A DNA stretch of 14,271 bases. It comes from JAISGQ01 sp964500965 (GTDB lineage: Bacteria > Bacillota > Clostridia > Oscillospirales > Acutalibacteraceae). The DNA is taken from contig CAZCQZ010000043.1 of assembly GCA_964500965.1 (NCBI GenBank), positions 1 to 14,271 of the forward strand, given 5' to 3'. A program made the position numbers and the translations under genes. The notes beneath the pieces were generated by a model. The model worked only from the letters and a program-made list of their open reading frames with translations, searched no databases and was not told the origin of the DNA. Positions 14,052 through 14,271 of this stretch are shown piece by piece (the first letter of the stretch is position 1; every line of letters begins with the position of its first letter).

Positions 14052-14245
14052 AGATTCACCGATAAATCCCACACCGGGACGCCGAGGACGTCGTCCCCTA
14101 CGAAATAAAAATCTGAGCTTGTTGATAGGGGTCGATTAACCAGCTTTTATCAATAGATTTGAGGTTTACTGAAAAATGCAAGTGTACTGAAAATCTCTCC
14201 CTCAGTCTGCTGCGCAGACAGGGCAGATTGTCAACCAAGTGCAAC
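14052..14245. repeat. Composite intergenic repeat, copy 2
   Basis: This is the direct copy of 13603-13790 at an offset of 448-449 bases. The 14052-14127 part is nearly identical to copy 1, the middle is diverged, and TCTCTCCCTCAGTCTG returns at 14194-14209. The spacing between the two conserved blocks is the same 66 bases as in copy 1. After the second block, GTCTGC (14205-14210) pairs with GCAGAC (14214-14219) around TGC; this hairpin is shortened by 3 bases and disrupted in copy 1. Confidence 0.75.
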
Positions 14246-14271
14246 ACTTTCAAGGAAAGCTTCGATAGGAG

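Larger units (their letters stand above)
13555..14271. other. 717-bp region upstream of ribF without a supportable gene
   Basis: No open frame here has recognisable motifs, a good ribosome site or independence from the repeats. The content is two diverged copies of a repeat (13603-13790 and 14052-14245) with a cluster of inverted repeats between them (13817-14036). I found no clear -35/-10 pair for ribF on the minus strand and no FMN-riboswitch signature. The last 25 bases may lead into another feature beyond the window. Confidence 0.75.

Noticed and set aside
13603..14245. CRISPR array
   Set aside because: There are only two repeat copies 448-449 bases apart, with no regular spacers and no cas genes.
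13555..14271. FMN riboswitch or other known aptamer upstream of ribF
   Set aside because: The conserved FMN-riboswitch blocks are not visible on the minus strand; the structures present are symmetric palindromes within repeats.

Overview
The window is a chromosomal segment that looks like a Gram-positive anaerobe of the class Clostridia, probably an Oscillospiraceae/Ruminococcaceae-like gut bacterium. This is inferred from strong AGGAGG-type ribosome binding sites, a PyrK-coupled (class 1B) dihydroorotate dehydrogenase, a separate PyrI, an HD-domain CCA-adding enzyme and many structured intergenic repeats. No 16S rRNA or other decisive marker is present.

Positions 1-7080 (+ strand) hold the distal part of a pyrimidine biosynthesis operon: carB (5' end outside the window), pyrK, pyrD, pyrF, pyrE, pyrB, pyrI and a small ArsC/Spx-fold gene. 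The genes overlap or lie within 12 bp of each other. Together they make carbamoyl phosphate, condense it with aspartate, oxidise dihydroorotate, add PRPP and decarboxylate to UMP. Dihydroorotase (pyrC), carA and any regulator are not in view. A strong hairpin at 7091-7130 ends the operon.

Positions 7149-10190 (+ strand) form a second unit with its own sigma-A-like promoter. It has two envelope genes: a membrane-anchored CapA-type metallophosphatase-fold protein, and a lipoprotein combining an SH3b domain with a serine beta-lactamase-fold domain. Both carry acidic Ser/Thr-rich linkers after the membrane anchor. A perfect 18-bp hairpin ends this unit and probably also ends the convergent minus-strand unit.

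Positions 10205-13554 (- strand) hold ribF, then cca, then a CPBP-family membrane protease gene. The ribF-cca gap (313 bp) contains six closely packed hairpins plus a separate long stem.

Positions 13555-14271, upstream of ribF, show no convincing gene. They contain two diverged direct copies of a roughly 190-bp repeat at an offset of 448-449 bp, separated by a cassette of strong hairpins. No complete new system such as defence, CRISPR or a biosynthetic cluster is evident. The most unusual items are the cysteine-less ArsC/Spx-like protein ending the pyr operon, the dense hairpin array after ribF, the composite repeat upstream of ribF, and a pair of homologous terminators showing compensatory base change.
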